Part shown: positions 52,820 to 64,000 of the stretch, piece by piece
Numbering within the stretch: the stretch's first letter is position 1
Layout: each line of letters begins with the position of its first letter
Assembly (NCBI GenBank): GCA_922989275.2
Contig: OV277858.1
Location: forward strand, 2,790,001 to 2,854,000
DNA length: 64,000 nt
Direction of reading: 5' to 3'
Origin: Gari tellinella
Lineage: Eukaryota; Mollusca; Bivalvia; Cardiida; Psammobiidae
Notes under the pieces: generated by a model
The model's input: the letters and a program-made list of their open reading frames with translations, nothing else
The model's database searches: none
Told to the model about the DNA's origin: nothing
Translations under genes and position numbers: made by a program

Positions 52820-54230
52820 TTTCTATGCCGGAAAAAAACTATGGGGTAATGGGTTAAGACCATTGTAGCATTATGTTATATTTTTATTAGAAGTAAATTA
52901 TATTTACTAGATCTATGATTTTCAATTAAAATAAATTATAATGTTTTTTGTTTTTAGGTGTTCTGTTGGAGGTCGACAGCAGTTGTCCAGGCTGAGGCTT
53001 TGTATTGCCATTCTATTCCGGCGTCTTCTTGATGCCAAAAGCAAGAACAGATTTAACAGAGGGTGGTAATGTGCCACCATAAACAACATTTAAAATAAGG
53101 TATGCATAGTTACATGAATCCAATGAATGTATATAAAAATGAGTATAATTATGAACAATGAAAAACAATCTGAAGCTACTTTGTACTTTATGTTCCTTCA
53201 ATACAGTTGATCATTATCTTTACATAGGTTCCAATAAAACATAAATTGAATCTCATTCACTTCTACATTTAATATCAATCAAAGAGATACTGACCATAGA
53301 GCATTTTTTCTCATACTAATGCAAAAGTACAAGAATGTCACGCACAGCGATCATGCATGATTACTACTCATTTTAGAAATCACAGACATATGACTACTGG
53401 ATACAGAATAGAAATAACACAGAAAGCTCCTGCAGGAGTTTTAAAAAAACAGTTTTAGCAACCACCTGTGTAAGACACTATTAATGAGCCATTTATTGAA
53501 TATTGGCCTGTTTTGGTTTACTTTTTATACAGATTTTTTTATATATATTTTTCAGATTTAGATGAAACCAAAAAGGGCCAGTCAGATGAATATTGCCTCT
53601 GCAGTCCTGTGTAGCATATCCATCCAAAAGAAGATGTCTGCTTTACTTTCAATCAGCTTTAAACAAACTCCTATTTTAAATAGGACATTTATAAAAATGT
53701 TTTCATTTATGCCTTGAAAAATCCCTATAAAGACTATATGAGAATGAACATTGAAAGTGGCTTATTTTGACAATTTTAATGTAAAGTCACAACAATTGTG
53801 GAGACTTCAGAATGTTGGGAGTTTAAATACTGTTTATATTTGGCTCTTATCATATGCAGGTACCTTTTTCACCATGAGCCTACAGTAATCAATGTGTTAA
53901 GCAACCTTCAACACTGATGCATTTGGGTTCTTAAAGATAAATGTCAGCTTGCTTTAGAGATATGCTTTAGAAAATTTATCAAGGAACTGCCTTGAGGTGC
54001 CTTCATTACCTTTGCCCTGCCTTTTACCTAAGTTCAGCAGTATTTTACTGTAAAACATAGTATGTATCATGGTATTTGTCACTTGTGAGAAGTTTTATTG
54101 TATCACTGACTAGATATGTTGAAGGAATAATGATGGAATTGCTGCTTCCAATAAAAAGGAGTAAACTATAGTCATAATAAATATTAAGAGTCCTTTTATT
54201 ATAAACCTGTTGTCATACTTGTGTTGAACA
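52820..54230. other. No gene seen (interior of the Harbinger element)
   Basis: AT-rich, short frames only. A 62-codon minus-strand frame at 53013-53201 has no recognisable domain. Confidence 0.5.
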
Positions 54231-54235
54231 ACCAG

Positions 54236-54347
54236 TTTAAAGCACAGGTACTTGACACATACATCTAGATCTATTACCAAATAAAAAAAGGCTTATTTCT
54301 ATAATGTAAAAAATCTAGATGTATGTGTCAAATACCTGTGGTTTAAA
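54236..54347. repeat. Inverted repeat with 35 bp arms
   Basis: TTTAAAGCACAGGTACTTGA then CACATACATCTAGAT at 54236-54270 is mirrored at 54313-54347 with about 3 mismatches around a 42-base AT-rich loop. Confidence 0.85.
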
Positions 54348-55970
54348 GAAGATTATTAGAGTTGTTTATACAATTTAGTGAAACTCAGTAGCAGAATAAT
54401 TCCTGATGAAAAAATGGAAACTCTGTGACAGTTGTTATGATAGTATTGAAATATCCTCCTTACTTAGAGCTAATGATAGAGTGCTGTTATGAGTTGAAAC
54501 TACATTGCAATATCATCTATTTCCATTGAAACATCTCTTGCTGCTGGCTGTAGGGTTCACTTTGCTTAGACTTTCAACTAGATTGTTGTTTTATCTGTTT
54601 TAGATTATTATTTAAAGTGTTATGAAACAATCTGTTTGCAGATCTTAAAATGATTTCTTTTGGATCTGAAAAAACAAATATAAATGATGTACTGACATGT
54701 CTTGAATCTAAATAACATTCATTAAATACTACTTGGTGATGTATAACATTCAAGAGAGGGGTTTGCTGTCAAAGAAAATATAAGGACATAATCACTTAAA
54801 TTACCCAGTCTATTGTTTAGACAAAAAAATATATATATGGAAATAAATTATAATTGATACACATGTGAAAAGTTTTTGCCTAGTTGCATACAAGAGGAGT
54901 CACTTTGTAGAAGATCACAATGCAATCTTAAGTACAGGTGGTTGTTTGATGCAGTCAGAATTAAAAGTATGAAAAAAAACCTGTAGGTGCTTTCTGCATT
55001 ACATTTATCCTGAATTCAGCATTCACCTTCATTCAAATATATCCCTGCTACCTCACTTAGAGGTTGTTTAATATAATCCAGTCAATCATTCATTAAGTAA
55101 CCAATCAATAGAAGACCCATAGGCATTCTCAAGTACAGATGGTTGCTGGTTTAAGCAGTCACCTACCTTCAATCATCTTTCTGCCATTTCAGTTAATCCG
55201 GGTCGCTCAATACAACAGTGTGACTAAACAATCAAATTTTCACAACTTTTAGAATCAGGATTGATATTTACTGTTTAGTTAATTTTGAAATTACAAGAAG
55301 TAGATCTATAAGGTAAATGAAGAAGTGGAATTATTATTCTGCTTAAGTAGGCACCTGTGTTGAAAACATCCCATAGGTCCTCTACTGAATGGTACCACAT
55401 TCCTGTCATGTATGAAACAGGTCCATCATGTATCATTTTATGACAGAATATATGTTGATTCTTAAAGATTTTGTGCATTTACAATATTCTACAGTCAATC
55501 TTATATTAAGCATCCATCTAATGGAGGACCCATGAGTTGTTTTCAACACAGGTGCATGCTTTAAGCAGAATAATGATTAAACAGTAAGTTCCAGTAATTA
55601 CTTCCACTGTTTTCTATCTTGCAATTATTAACTTGACTAAGCAGTCAAACTAGATCTACTTCAATGAGTGCATGCATCATGCATGGTCACCTAACTCAAG
55701 ATTGACTGATCATATTTGAAATAGTATTACCTATTATATAAAGATAGGTGTCTCATAAGTCAAAACTGACTGGCCCTTTCAATAGGGGTGACACTATAAT
55801 AAACAAATCCTTTACCTTTAGATCTACCTGTACCTAGATATATTCCTTATATATATATTCCTTGTTAATATTCAATGAAAGCTTTGCATTTTTATTTTAA
55901 CAGTCATTGAAGCAACATTTAATGGTGTCACAGGAAGACTAATCAACCTCAGTAGAATGTTTTTGAGTGA
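54348..55970. other. No gene seen (interior of the Harbinger element)
   Basis: AT-rich; traces of a diverged repeat with CACAGGTGC/TTTAAGCAG and ATGGTGACCCAT-like motifs near 55130, 55350 and 55540. No coding support. Confidence 0.5.
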
Positions 55971-56036
55971 CAAACAGTTAAAGTCACGATCAGCTGAGGA
56001 CATTTCCCAAAGCTGATCTTGATCTGCACTGTTTGA
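55971..56036. repeat. Hairpin repeat, family H1 (degenerate)
   Basis: CAAACAGTTAAAGTCACGAT then CAGCT is answered by AGCTGATCTTGATCTGCACT then GTTTG. Confidence 0.55.
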
Positions 56037-57060
56037 ATGATTTCAAGGTCTTCTTTCTCTTAATTATATGACCCAGAACCACAATTTGTTGACTATTGTT
56101 TTTATACATAGATCTAGATTCTAGCATAACATAAAAGTCTTCAGTGTGTAAATATAGATTTAAACCATGTCCACATTGGCCTGCAGAGAGAGATCAAACA
56201 ACCAACAAAACATAGATCTAGATCTATTTAGATCTAGATCTAGATCTATAACCTATCAGCATTACATTGTTATGGGTTCTACATGGACTGTTGTTACATG
56301 CATAGGTCTAAATCTACATGTATTTAAATGAAAAAAAACTGTAAACTAATAAATATATGATGAAAGAAAGTTCGTTTGATATCTGTTCAGTCAACCTGTT
56401 TAAATCTACCCTCTCTTCAACACTCTCTGTCATTTGTGACACACATCTAAAATACCCCACAAGGAGCCTCTCGATATTAAGGGAAGTAACTCTAAACAGC
56501 CGTTACTATGACACTGGGCAAACAATTATCTATGTAGATCTACAGTATAACCCCATTAATACGACCATGAAATGAGGCAGAAAACATTTTTTAACTGGGA
56601 ATGACATCATTACTGGTTTCCGTGTCCATTGTCCCTTGAATAGATCTAGATCTACCATGAAATGAGATGGATTCTAAGAAAAGCGCCGTTGTAACAGCGA
56701 TCTTAGATAGATCTAGATTACATTGTGTTGTGCTGGTGATCTAAGGGGGTCCGATGTCAATTGGGCCTTTATGGATCTACGTATCTACGCATCTTGTGGT
56801 AGATCTATTAAGTTTAATTCAGTTTTTGTCTAGGTCTACTTTGTTTTTAATATCCAGCACAGATCTCGAGCATTTTATAACGCCTACGCATATTGGCGAG
56901 CTCCGCTCAATTCTGCCCATCGTTCAATTGTGGTTTGATCCCCGATCGACCGAAGAATCGCTTGCATATATAAGATTTAGGCCCATACTTATGTCTTGGA
57001 TCGTATTCTCTCTTTTTTAAATTTTGTTAATGATGTTACCGGAATGAGACGAATGGTGCA
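56037..57060. other. No gene seen; TAGATCTA-rich
   Basis: At 56213-56250 the run consists of overlapping TAGATCTAGATCTA units. The open frames at 56357-56575 and 56754-57020 have no known domain. Confidence 0.5.
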
Positions 57061-57250
57061 TTGTGGACTGTTTTGGTTAAACTAACCCTGGGTTAAATTT
57101 TAACTAGTTTGGTTAACTAACCATGCGGTTAACTCTGTTTATACAATAGTTTAACTATTCTGGTTAGCTAACCAGAATAGTTAAAACTTAACCCACGGTT
57201 AGAGTTTAACCCAGGGTTAAACTAACCAACGTTTTTACAATTGGGTGCAG

Positions 57251-57735
57251 ACGTTATATTTTCACGAGTGGCGAACGAGTGAAAATGTAACAGTCTGATG
57301 TTCACGAAATGAATTAAATTCGATCTTATATTGAAAACATACAATTATTCTATTTAGTTATGCTTTTAAGCCACTTTTTAAACGAAATTATTCGACAATT
57401 GTGAAAGCGAAAGTACATTATTTACCCCGTGTTGAGCCCCAAGTTTTACATCGAACACATTAACGAAACAGTTTCCCGTACGATGACGTCACTTATTCAT
57501 TGATTTGACGTCATCAGAATTACGTCGTTGCTCCCGATTTTGGATTCGTGTTCTTCCGTTGAGTGGTTCGCGACAAATCGGACTGTCGGAATTTAATGAT
57601 AAGACACGAGTGACTACGATTTTTCGGGAGCCCTACGGGCAAAAAAGGCGATTGGTGATAATCCACTGCAGTGGATTACCAAGTGAGAATCCACTGCTAT
57701 TTTCCGGTAATCCACCGAAAAGCATAAATAAAGAG
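57251..57735. other. No gene seen; two TGACGTCA octamers
   Basis: TGACGTCA occurs at 57484-57491 and 57506-57513, only 14 bp apart. The 92-codon frame at 57505-57783 has no recognisable domain. Confidence 0.45.
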
Positions 57736-59330
57736 TTTTTATCGGATCTTCACCAAACGTGCATTAAATGTTACTTTATATAAAATCTAGGTACAGTTAA
57801 ATTACTACTTAAATCGAATAAGGCATGTAAGACTTTTTGCCCTTTATGTATTAAAAGTTGACTGTTTCAGCATTTTTTGCTCTCTAAAACAAGCATTTTT
57901 TAGTTGATCTTCACCAAACTTACTGAAATTGTTTATTATTATAAAATCTTGGTCCAGTTTGATTACTTCTAAAATCGCATGTGGCATGTTTGCGTTTTTG
58001 CCATTTTTGTATTAAAAATGAGTGATTCAGCAATTATTGCTCTCTTTCACAAATACTTTTATTGGATCTTCACCAAACTTGCTGAAAATGTTCATTAGTA
58101 TAAAATATAGGTTTAGTTTGATAACTACTAAAATTGTATGAGGCATATCTAAGTTTTTGCCCTTTATGTATTAAATGACTGTTTTCAGCAATTTTTTTTA
58201 TCTCTAACACAAATTCTTTTTATTGAATTTTCACCAAACTTGCTGAAAATTTTCATTGATATTAAATCATGGTTAAATTTGAATACTACTAAAATCGTAT
58301 AAGGAATGTCTGAGTAATCGCTCTTTTATTATTAGAAATGACTGTTTCAGCCTTTTTTGCTCTCTGACACAAAGGGTTTTCATCGGATCTTCTACAAACT
58401 TGCTGACATTCGTTATTTAAACTCTAGGTCCAGTTTGATTATTACTAAACTCCCATAATGTATTAAAACGGACTGTTTCACCATTTTTTGCTCTCTAACA
58501 CAAATGCTTTTTTATTGATTTTCACCCAATTTGCTGAAAATGCTTATTAATATAAAATCAAGGTTAAGTTTGAATGTTACTAAAATCGCATAATTTATAT
58601 CTGAGTTATTGTCCTTTTATTATTTAAAAATGACTGGGTTTTTTTGCACTCTAACACATACAGTTTTTATCGGATATTCACCAAACTTGCTGAACATTTT
58701 TATAAATATAAAATATAGCTCCAGTTTGAATAGTACTTATATCGCATAAGGCATGTCTGAGGTTTTTGCCCTTTAGTTAATAAAAAATTAATGTTTCAGC
58801 ATTGTTTGCTCTCTATCACAAACATTTCTTTTCGGATCTTAACAAAACTTGCTGAAATTCTTTATTTATACAAAATCCAGATTCAGTTTGATTATTAATT
58901 AAATCGCATAAGGCATGTCTGAGTTAGTGTCCTTTATGTATTTAAAATACCTGTTTCACCATTTTTTGCTCTCTAACACATATAACTTTTTTTGTGATAT
59001 TCACCAAACTTGTTGAAAATGTTTATTAATATAAAAATCTAGGCCAATCATCTTAACTACCAAAATCGCACAAGGCATGTTGAAGTTATTGCCCTTGAAT
59101 GATTATAGATTGCATACTTCAGGCTTGTCAGCTTTCTGACTCAAACAGTTTTTATTGGATCTTAACAAAATTTGCTGAAAATAATATTGGATAAAAACTT
59201 CTAGGAATACCCAAATCGCAGAAGGCATGCTAGAGTTATGGTTCTTCAATTATTAAAATTTGCTATTTCACCCTTATTTTAGCCCTGTCAACTCTGTAAC
59301 AGGAACAGTTTTTATTCTATTTAAGCCAAC
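57736..59330 (+). repeat. Satellite array with about 160 bp units, about ten copies
   Basis: Each unit has TTTTTATCGGATCTTCACCA, AACTTGCTGAAAATG, TATAAAATCTAGGT, AGTTTGATTACTACTAAAAT, CGCATAAGGCATGTCTGAGT, TTTTGCCCTTTATGTATTAA, ATGACTGTTTCAGC and TTTTTTGCTCTCTAACACAA, all with decay. CACCAAACT-type motifs fall at about 57751, 57912, 58071, 58232, 58392, 58523, 58679, 58842, 59003 and 59164. Confidence 0.9.
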
Positions 59331-59479
59331 TATTTGGTCAATGGTTTCATGTGCTTCATCTTGGCCGTGTTGGTAATGAGTAAAGTAATAAATGGCTACT
59401 CCATACCTCCTTTACCTCTTGAAGGGTTTTCGGTCAACTGTATTCGATTTTTTGTCTTGATCTATATTTAATACAAATA

Positions 59480-59705
59480 TACAATGCCAGCAAGTTTGGT
59501 AAGAGAGCAGAAAAGGCTAAAACAGTCATTTTTTTAATTATTCAAGGGTAATAACTCAGACATGCCTCATGCGACTTTGATAGTTATCAAACTTGAGCTT
59601 GATTCTATACTAATACACATTTATAGCAAGTTTGGTGAAGATCCAAAAATAAGTAGTTGAGTTAGAGAGCAGACAATGCTGAAACAGTCATTTTCAGTAA
59701 GATCC
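59480..59705 (-). repeat. Inverted copy of the 160 bp satellite unit
   Basis: CAGCAAGTTTGGTAAGAGAG, AACTCAGACATGCCTCATGC, TTGGTGAAGATCC and GCTGAAACAGTCATTTT are reverse complements of landmarks of the array at 57736-59330. Confidence 0.8.
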
Positions 59706-59795
59706 CCCGTATTGGATTGTACATGCTTACCACCGTGATTAATTAGTTCCCCTTGGGGACCTTATCTCATAGTTTAACCCTGTGTCTACTAGTCG

Positions 59796-59860
59796 CAACT
59801 GCTTGACTCTAAAACAGACACCGCGTAACGCGGCGTCTCATCTGGATCCAAACTATTTAA
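59796..59860. repeat. Hairpin repeat, family H1
   Basis: The centre GACACCGCGTAACGCGGCGTC is perfect; the outer arms (GCTTGACTCTAAAACA and TCTGGATCCAAAC) have diverged. Confidence 0.65.
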
Positions 59861-60050
59861 CACTCGTCTTAAGGTTTGTTTAATCAGAAATATGCATAAA
59901 TCTACACTAAACAAATATTGCACACGACAATGTCAAAGCAGACGTCTTAGCAGCAGAATAAAGGTTAAATTCTTCATTTTGAACAGTGCTCCAGATAAGA
60001 GGAATAAACTGAACAATTCCAACATGTTCTCATTCATTTCTGCACCGAAT

Positions 60051-60118
60051 GCTATGGTGTTACAACTGATTACACCGTCTCTTCAAGACGATTCTAATGA
60101 GTATGACACCATTGGGTT
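60051..60118. repeat. Hairpin repeat, family H3
   Basis: GCTATGGTGTTACAACTGAT then TACACCGTCTCTT, mirrored by AAGACGATTCTAATGAGTAT then GACACCATTGGGTT. The open frame 59892-60248 crosses it and is not considered a gene. Confidence 0.75.
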
Positions 60119-60259
60119 TAAAAGCAGAAATATAGAGTTTGGTAATCGAAATACTTCCGTTATCTGGAGCCCTGTATTTACAGAGTTGTCCTTCTTTCCA
60201 TTCACAAGGAGACTCTTTAATTTGTGCTGCACCAAAAAATATAAATAAAAATTTATAAG

Positions 60260-60609
60260 CGAATTTCTTAGATAAAGCCGCTTTTTATGAAAGAATCACG
60301 TCCCATGTAGTTCTAATGGGATCCCAAACAACCGTTTTATGCAGCTTTCCCAAAAACACAATGCGGCTTAAAAACGCAAACTTTACCAATTAATTGCTTT
60401 AAAAGACCTTATGACATTCGTCTGTTTATCCAACTTGACATACATTTTATACGTATAAACACTTTGAGGAAACTTGGTGAAAATCGTTTGAAATTGTTTG
60501 AATTAGAGAGCGGGCATACTTAAATAATGTTGAAAATCAATTGAAAACTATTTCAGTTAGAGAGCGGACACGAAACGTGTAACGGACGGACGGACAGTGC
60601 GGTCACTAT
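60260..60609. other. No gene seen
   Basis: Contains AAACTTGGTGAAAATCGTTT and TTAGAGAGCGG motifs that resemble a very decayed unit of the neighbouring satellite. Confidence 0.45.
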
Positions 60610-60830
60610 TAAAACGAGATAAGATTTGTCCCAAGAATGCAGCTTAGAATTTATCTCAAGGATATACCATTAGGTACACACACTGTATGGGGACAAAGTG
60701 AGATAGGAGTGAGATAACGTTCCCACAAAATTTGCTATTTAAATTAATTTCTTTAAACAGAATATAGTTGCAAACAAATACGCGGGGAGATAAGTTTAAT
60801 TTGAACAATAAAAAGCAAAGAGTTAATATC
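60610..60830. repeat. Copy of the 31.7-33.1 kb repeat with empty Tc1 site
   Basis: Shares ATACCATTAGGT, TGTATGGGGACAAAG, GAGATA, CTATTTAAATT and TTTCTTTAAACA, and then runs uninterrupted through AGAATATAGTTGCA where the copy at 31.9 kb carries a Tc1 insert. Confidence 0.75.
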
Positions 60831-60904
60831 TGGCAAGGCTAATTATGTACGTCCCCATGACGTTGGTTTTAAACTTAACCGTAACTATGGGACCCACAAC
60901 CAAA

Positions 60905-60957
60905 ATTAGAGAGAGGAGAGAGAGGAGAGAGATAGAGAGAGATAGACAGAGAGAGTA
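60905..60957. repeat. (GA)n-rich microsatellite
   Basis: GAGAGAGGAGAGAGAGGAGA followed by GATAGAGAGAGATAGACAGA. Confidence 0.9.
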
Positions 60958-62039
60958 AGGCACCCTAAGATTTATTCTCACACAACAACATTCCTATCAG
61001 TCACAGTATATACGGATTGCCTGACTGTTTGATTACTATTTGATATCAAAAATTGCTTTGGGGGCATAACATATGTAAAAGTAAAATCTTAATTCCAGCT
61101 GAGATAGAGGGGGTAATAATAGCTCTTTGTTTTTGTTTGAAATCCAATGTGAAAGCTGCTTCTCTGGGTACTGTATATTGAATTCATGAAAAGCAAGGAA
61201 TCAGACAAAAGTTGACCATCCACTATCAGAACAACAACTCTAGCAGCCGGATAGGTTTCTCTGCCGGAAATTAACAATACTTCACTATTTTCACATAACC
61301 AATTCCTTTCCATGAAACTTGGTCCATTCTTTCAACTGTTAAGATAGTTGCGAATATGTTCTGCTAACATAAACATATTCAACTGAAAACATCCATATGT
61401 TTGGTATATAGCAGAAACCCACAAAGTATTATAAATTATAATGGACATAACTCTGTTATACATCATTGGGTTGACAACAAATTAAAGTATTAACCTGTAT
61501 ATTGGCATGATGTCTCTACATATCAAAGTTGAGTCCAATATGTGCATCATATGCAGTGATTTTGAAAGGAAATTGAATGATGAAAGAATGACAAAAAGAC
61601 GTAACACTATATGTCCTATCCAACACTATAGTCTAGTTTAATTTGTCCTGATACGATACGGACTACAATATAATCTGCATAGTTAAAGCGACTCATCTTT
61701 GGTAAGTACTACATAAGGCTTAAGTAGACCATTATAATAAGGATAACACCACATTATGGTAGACCAATCCTTTTTTTACAGTTTTATGTAGACCACTGTA
61801 TATATTTATGTATATTAAACATTCCAATAAATTTTACTAAAGGGATTTCCTCCACTTATAATTAGCTGCACTTTTAAGTATAACTGAAGCTCAGTTGTCA
61901 AAACAAACAAGCTGATAGATTACTGAAAATGTCAATCATCCATTGTCAACTGTCACAAAAAAACAAACCAGAAGGAGAACTGAAAATGAAAAATCGTTCA
62001 ATGCAAATTGCAATATCAAAAATTATTTGGAAAGCACTA
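60958..62039. other. No gene supported
   Basis: A 74-codon minus-strand frame (61089-61313) is the best open stretch; no domain and no convincing splice sites next to it. Confidence 0.45.
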
Positions 62040-62420
62040 TTCCCCTGCTGTGATCATGACCTCTAAATGACCTTGAAATAACCCAAATTGTACTTCAAGG
62101 ACTTCTAGAGTGGAGTACACATATTAAAATATAAAGTATATCCTACATGTAACTCTAAAGCTATGACCAAGGTTTACCATTTTGGCAAGTAAATGACCTT
62201 GACCTTTATCTGACATGACTCAGGTTGTACTGAAATTCAAGTGATTATAAGGCTGAATACAAATGACAAATATGAAGTCATTATCATACATGTGCATACT
62301 TTCAAAGTTACAGACAATGTTTAGGTTAGCATTTTTGACCTCTAAATGACATTGAACTTTGTCAAACATGACATAATTGGCAATGTCCTTAAGGGCTTTT
62401 TGAGTTCAGTAAATATGCAA
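62040..62420 (+). repeat. Decayed tandem repeat with TGACCTTGA motifs
   Basis: Three units of about 125 bp: CTCTAAATGACCTTGAAATA (62060), AAATGACCTTGACCTTTATC (62190) and CTCTAAATGACATTGAACTT (62340), each followed by a TTGTACT or CAATG motif. It resembles, on the other strand, the AGGTCA units at 19.1 kb. Confidence 0.6.
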
Positions 62421-63029
62421 AATATGCAATGTGCCTCTGATAATGTGCATGTTTTGTAACAAGAGGATCTGGCGTTCACCTATTGTATGGAGCCTGATAG
62501 TTTTGCCTTTGAGTTTCACCCGTATTAATCTAAGTCCAATCAAAATTGTACACTACAGAGCGTAAACGATATTGGAATACGTATAGTATATTCTAGTATA
62601 GTTGAGTATATTGAGGGCTGATAATATCACAATAACATGCTTTCAACAAATATTGAACTTTTTAAAGAACTTATACTTCTATACATCGTGTGCAAATAAT
62701 GATCAAAATGCATTTAAAACTGTAGTTGCCACGAAATATGACTTTTTCAATGCATCAAAGGCAGATAACTCTTTACCAATTCAGCCAATTCCAAAAATAA
62801 TTAACACACTTGAGAACTAATAGTCAAATATCATTGTACAAAGTTTTATCAAACTTATTTCAAATTCTTAGATACTACAGCCTAAACAATACTGAAAAAA
62901 AGTATTTAGCATTTCAAAGTATAACCAGGGCAGATATTGCCTTATTTATCAAACTGCAACCATTATTACACTTCTTGGAAAATATATAACTATATACGTT
63001 GTATGCAAGTAGGATAAGAATCCATTTAC
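62421..63029. other. No gene supported
   Basis: The 72-codon frame at 62602-62820 has no domain, and a related diverged stretch follows at 62870-63010, which suggests more decayed repeat. Confidence 0.45.
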
Positions 63030-64000
63030 TAGAAGGCCATGGCCCAAAAGTCGATCACCTGAGAACATTGTACCTAAGCTGACTGGACAAGACAAAATTG
63101 TGATATATATAGCTATAAAAAGAGTTTTAAAGGTTTTCCTATATAAGTCTATATAAAAATGATAAGCCCCGGGTCAGGGCCTAATTTGATCAAGGGGTCA
63201 CAATTTGAACAATCTTGGTAGAGGACGATAAGACAAAGCTACATTTCAAATATAAATGATCTGGTCCTTACAGTTTCAAGAGAAGAAGATTTAAAGGTTT
63301 TCCTATGAAAGCCTGATAATTTTTAGCACAGTGGTCATAATTTGAACAATCTTGGTAGAGGACCAGAATGCAAAGCTATATGTCAAATTTTAAAGATTTG
63401 GGCCTTAAAGTTTCAGAGAAGAAGATTTTGAAGATTTTCTATATGACTATATGTTAAACTGATAAGCACCGGGGCGGGGCCAATTTTGACCAAGGGGTCA
63501 ATATTTGAACAATTTATGTAGAAAACCATATGGCAAAGCTACATGTCAAATATGTTTTATCTAGGCCATACAGTTTCAGAGAAGAAGATTTTCAAAGGTT
63601 TTCCTGGTAAAAACTGATCAGTCCAAGGCCGGGGCCTTTTTTGGCCCAGGGGTCATAATTTAAAGAATCTTAGTACAGTACTTTAGGGCAAAGCTATTCG
63701 TGAAATTTAAATGATCTGGACATTACAATTTCAAAGAAGAAGATTTTTAAAGATTATCCTATATAACTCTATGTCAAACTGATAAGCACCGGGGCGGGGC
63801 CAATTTTTACCCAGGGTTATAATTTGAACAATCTTGGTAGAGGACCATAAGGCAAGGCTACATGTCAAATATTAATGACCTAGGTCATACAGTCTCAGTA
63901 GAGAAGATTTTCAAAGGTTTGCTTAAAAAAACTGATAAGCCCTAGGGCGGAGCCATTCTTGACCCAGGGTCAAAATTTGGACAATCGTGGTAGAATATCA
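63030..64000 (+). repeat. Tandem array of 150-170 bp units, continues past the window
   Basis: Units contain AATCTTGGTAGAGGACCATA, GGCAAAGCTACATGTCAAAT, CAGTTTCAGAGAAGAAGATT, TTCAAAGGTTTTCCTATA, AAACTGATAAGC, GGGGCGGGGCCAATTTTGAC and CCAGGGGTCATAATTTGAAC. GAGAAGAAGATT occurs near 63279, 63413, 63562, 63735 and 63904. Six units are seen before the end of the window. Confidence 0.88.

Larger units (their letters stand above)
51421..57247 (+). mobile_element. PIF/Harbinger-type DNA transposon, non-autonomous
   Basis: Left end CACCCAATTGTATAAACGTT and right end, on the opposite strand, CACCCAATTGTAAAAACGTT are bordered by CAG on each side (51418-51420 and 57248-57250); 3 bp CWG or TWA target duplications are typical of Harbinger. 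Both ends continue with 100-150 bp of GGTTAAC-rich sequence. The only coding remnant is at 51672. The remaining 5 kb is AT-rich with TAGATCTA clusters, hairpins and no gene. Confidence 0.8.

Noticed and set aside
57736..59330. A CRISPR array or other repeat-spacer system
   Set aside because: The units are contiguous, about 160 bp and diverged throughout, with no distinct repeats and spacers; the window is an animal genome.
61089..61313. 74-codon minus-strand frame as an exon
   Set aside because: No domain and no consistent donor or acceptor at its ends.

Overview
This is a eukaryotic window from an animal genome, AT-rich and almost free of recognisable host genes. The repeat content (tandem arrays carrying AGGTCAAAGGTCA motifs, a tRNA-derived SINE tail, many short foldback repeats, an L2-like LINE, Tc1, Harbinger and Ty3-like elements) suggests a mollusc, most likely a bivalve. 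That assignment is inference from the kind of repeats seen, not from a diagnostic gene.

Layout. 1-15 kb: intergenic sequence with a 1 kb inverted-repeat element (440-1453), dispersed hairpins, decayed tandem repeats and a pair of 175 bp direct repeats. 15-17.7 kb: a 5'-truncated, frameshifted L2/CR1-like LINE with an (ATA)n tail. 19.1-20.1 kb: a satellite array with nuclear-receptor-like DR1 motifs. 20.7-25.9 kb: a DNA transposon delimited by 33 bp inverted repeats and a 4 bp target duplication; it carries a four-exon minus-strand gene of the DUF7869 kind, broken by one frameshift and one stop. 26-34 kb: MITEs, a SINE, a roughly 320 bp tandem repeat and a deleted Tc1 copy.

34,368-45,877 is the centre of interest: an 11.5 kb Ty3/Gypsy-like LTR retrotransposon with 251 bp LTRs that differ at 2 positions and a GCAT target duplication. 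Besides Gag, protease, reverse transcriptase, RNase H and integrase, it carries four modules not normally expected: a ComEA-like helix-hairpin-helix at the Gag N-terminus, a complete C4HC3 PHD finger at the integrase C-terminus, an Arg/Ser/Pro-rich zinc-finger protein downstream of pol, and, after that, a TatD-family metal-dependent nuclease with all its metal ligands. A strong splice donor in the LTR and an acceptor just before the downstream frame suggest that this protein is made from a spliced mRNA. The copy is young but carries in-frame stops and frame changes, so it is probably not fully functional itself.

46-50 kb: a decayed multi-exon gene for a DDE-type transposase-like protein with a C-terminal SWIM zinc finger, split by foldback elements. 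51.4-57.2 kb: a Harbinger derivative with GTTAAC-rich inverted repeats, a CAG target duplication and a transposase fragment. 57.7-64 kb: satellite arrays (roughly 160 bp and 150-170 bp units) and featureless AT-rich DNA.

No intact host protein-coding gene could be supported. Coordinates of decayed repeats are approximate because they were read by eye; LTR, TIR, splice-site and motif coordinates were counted base by base.
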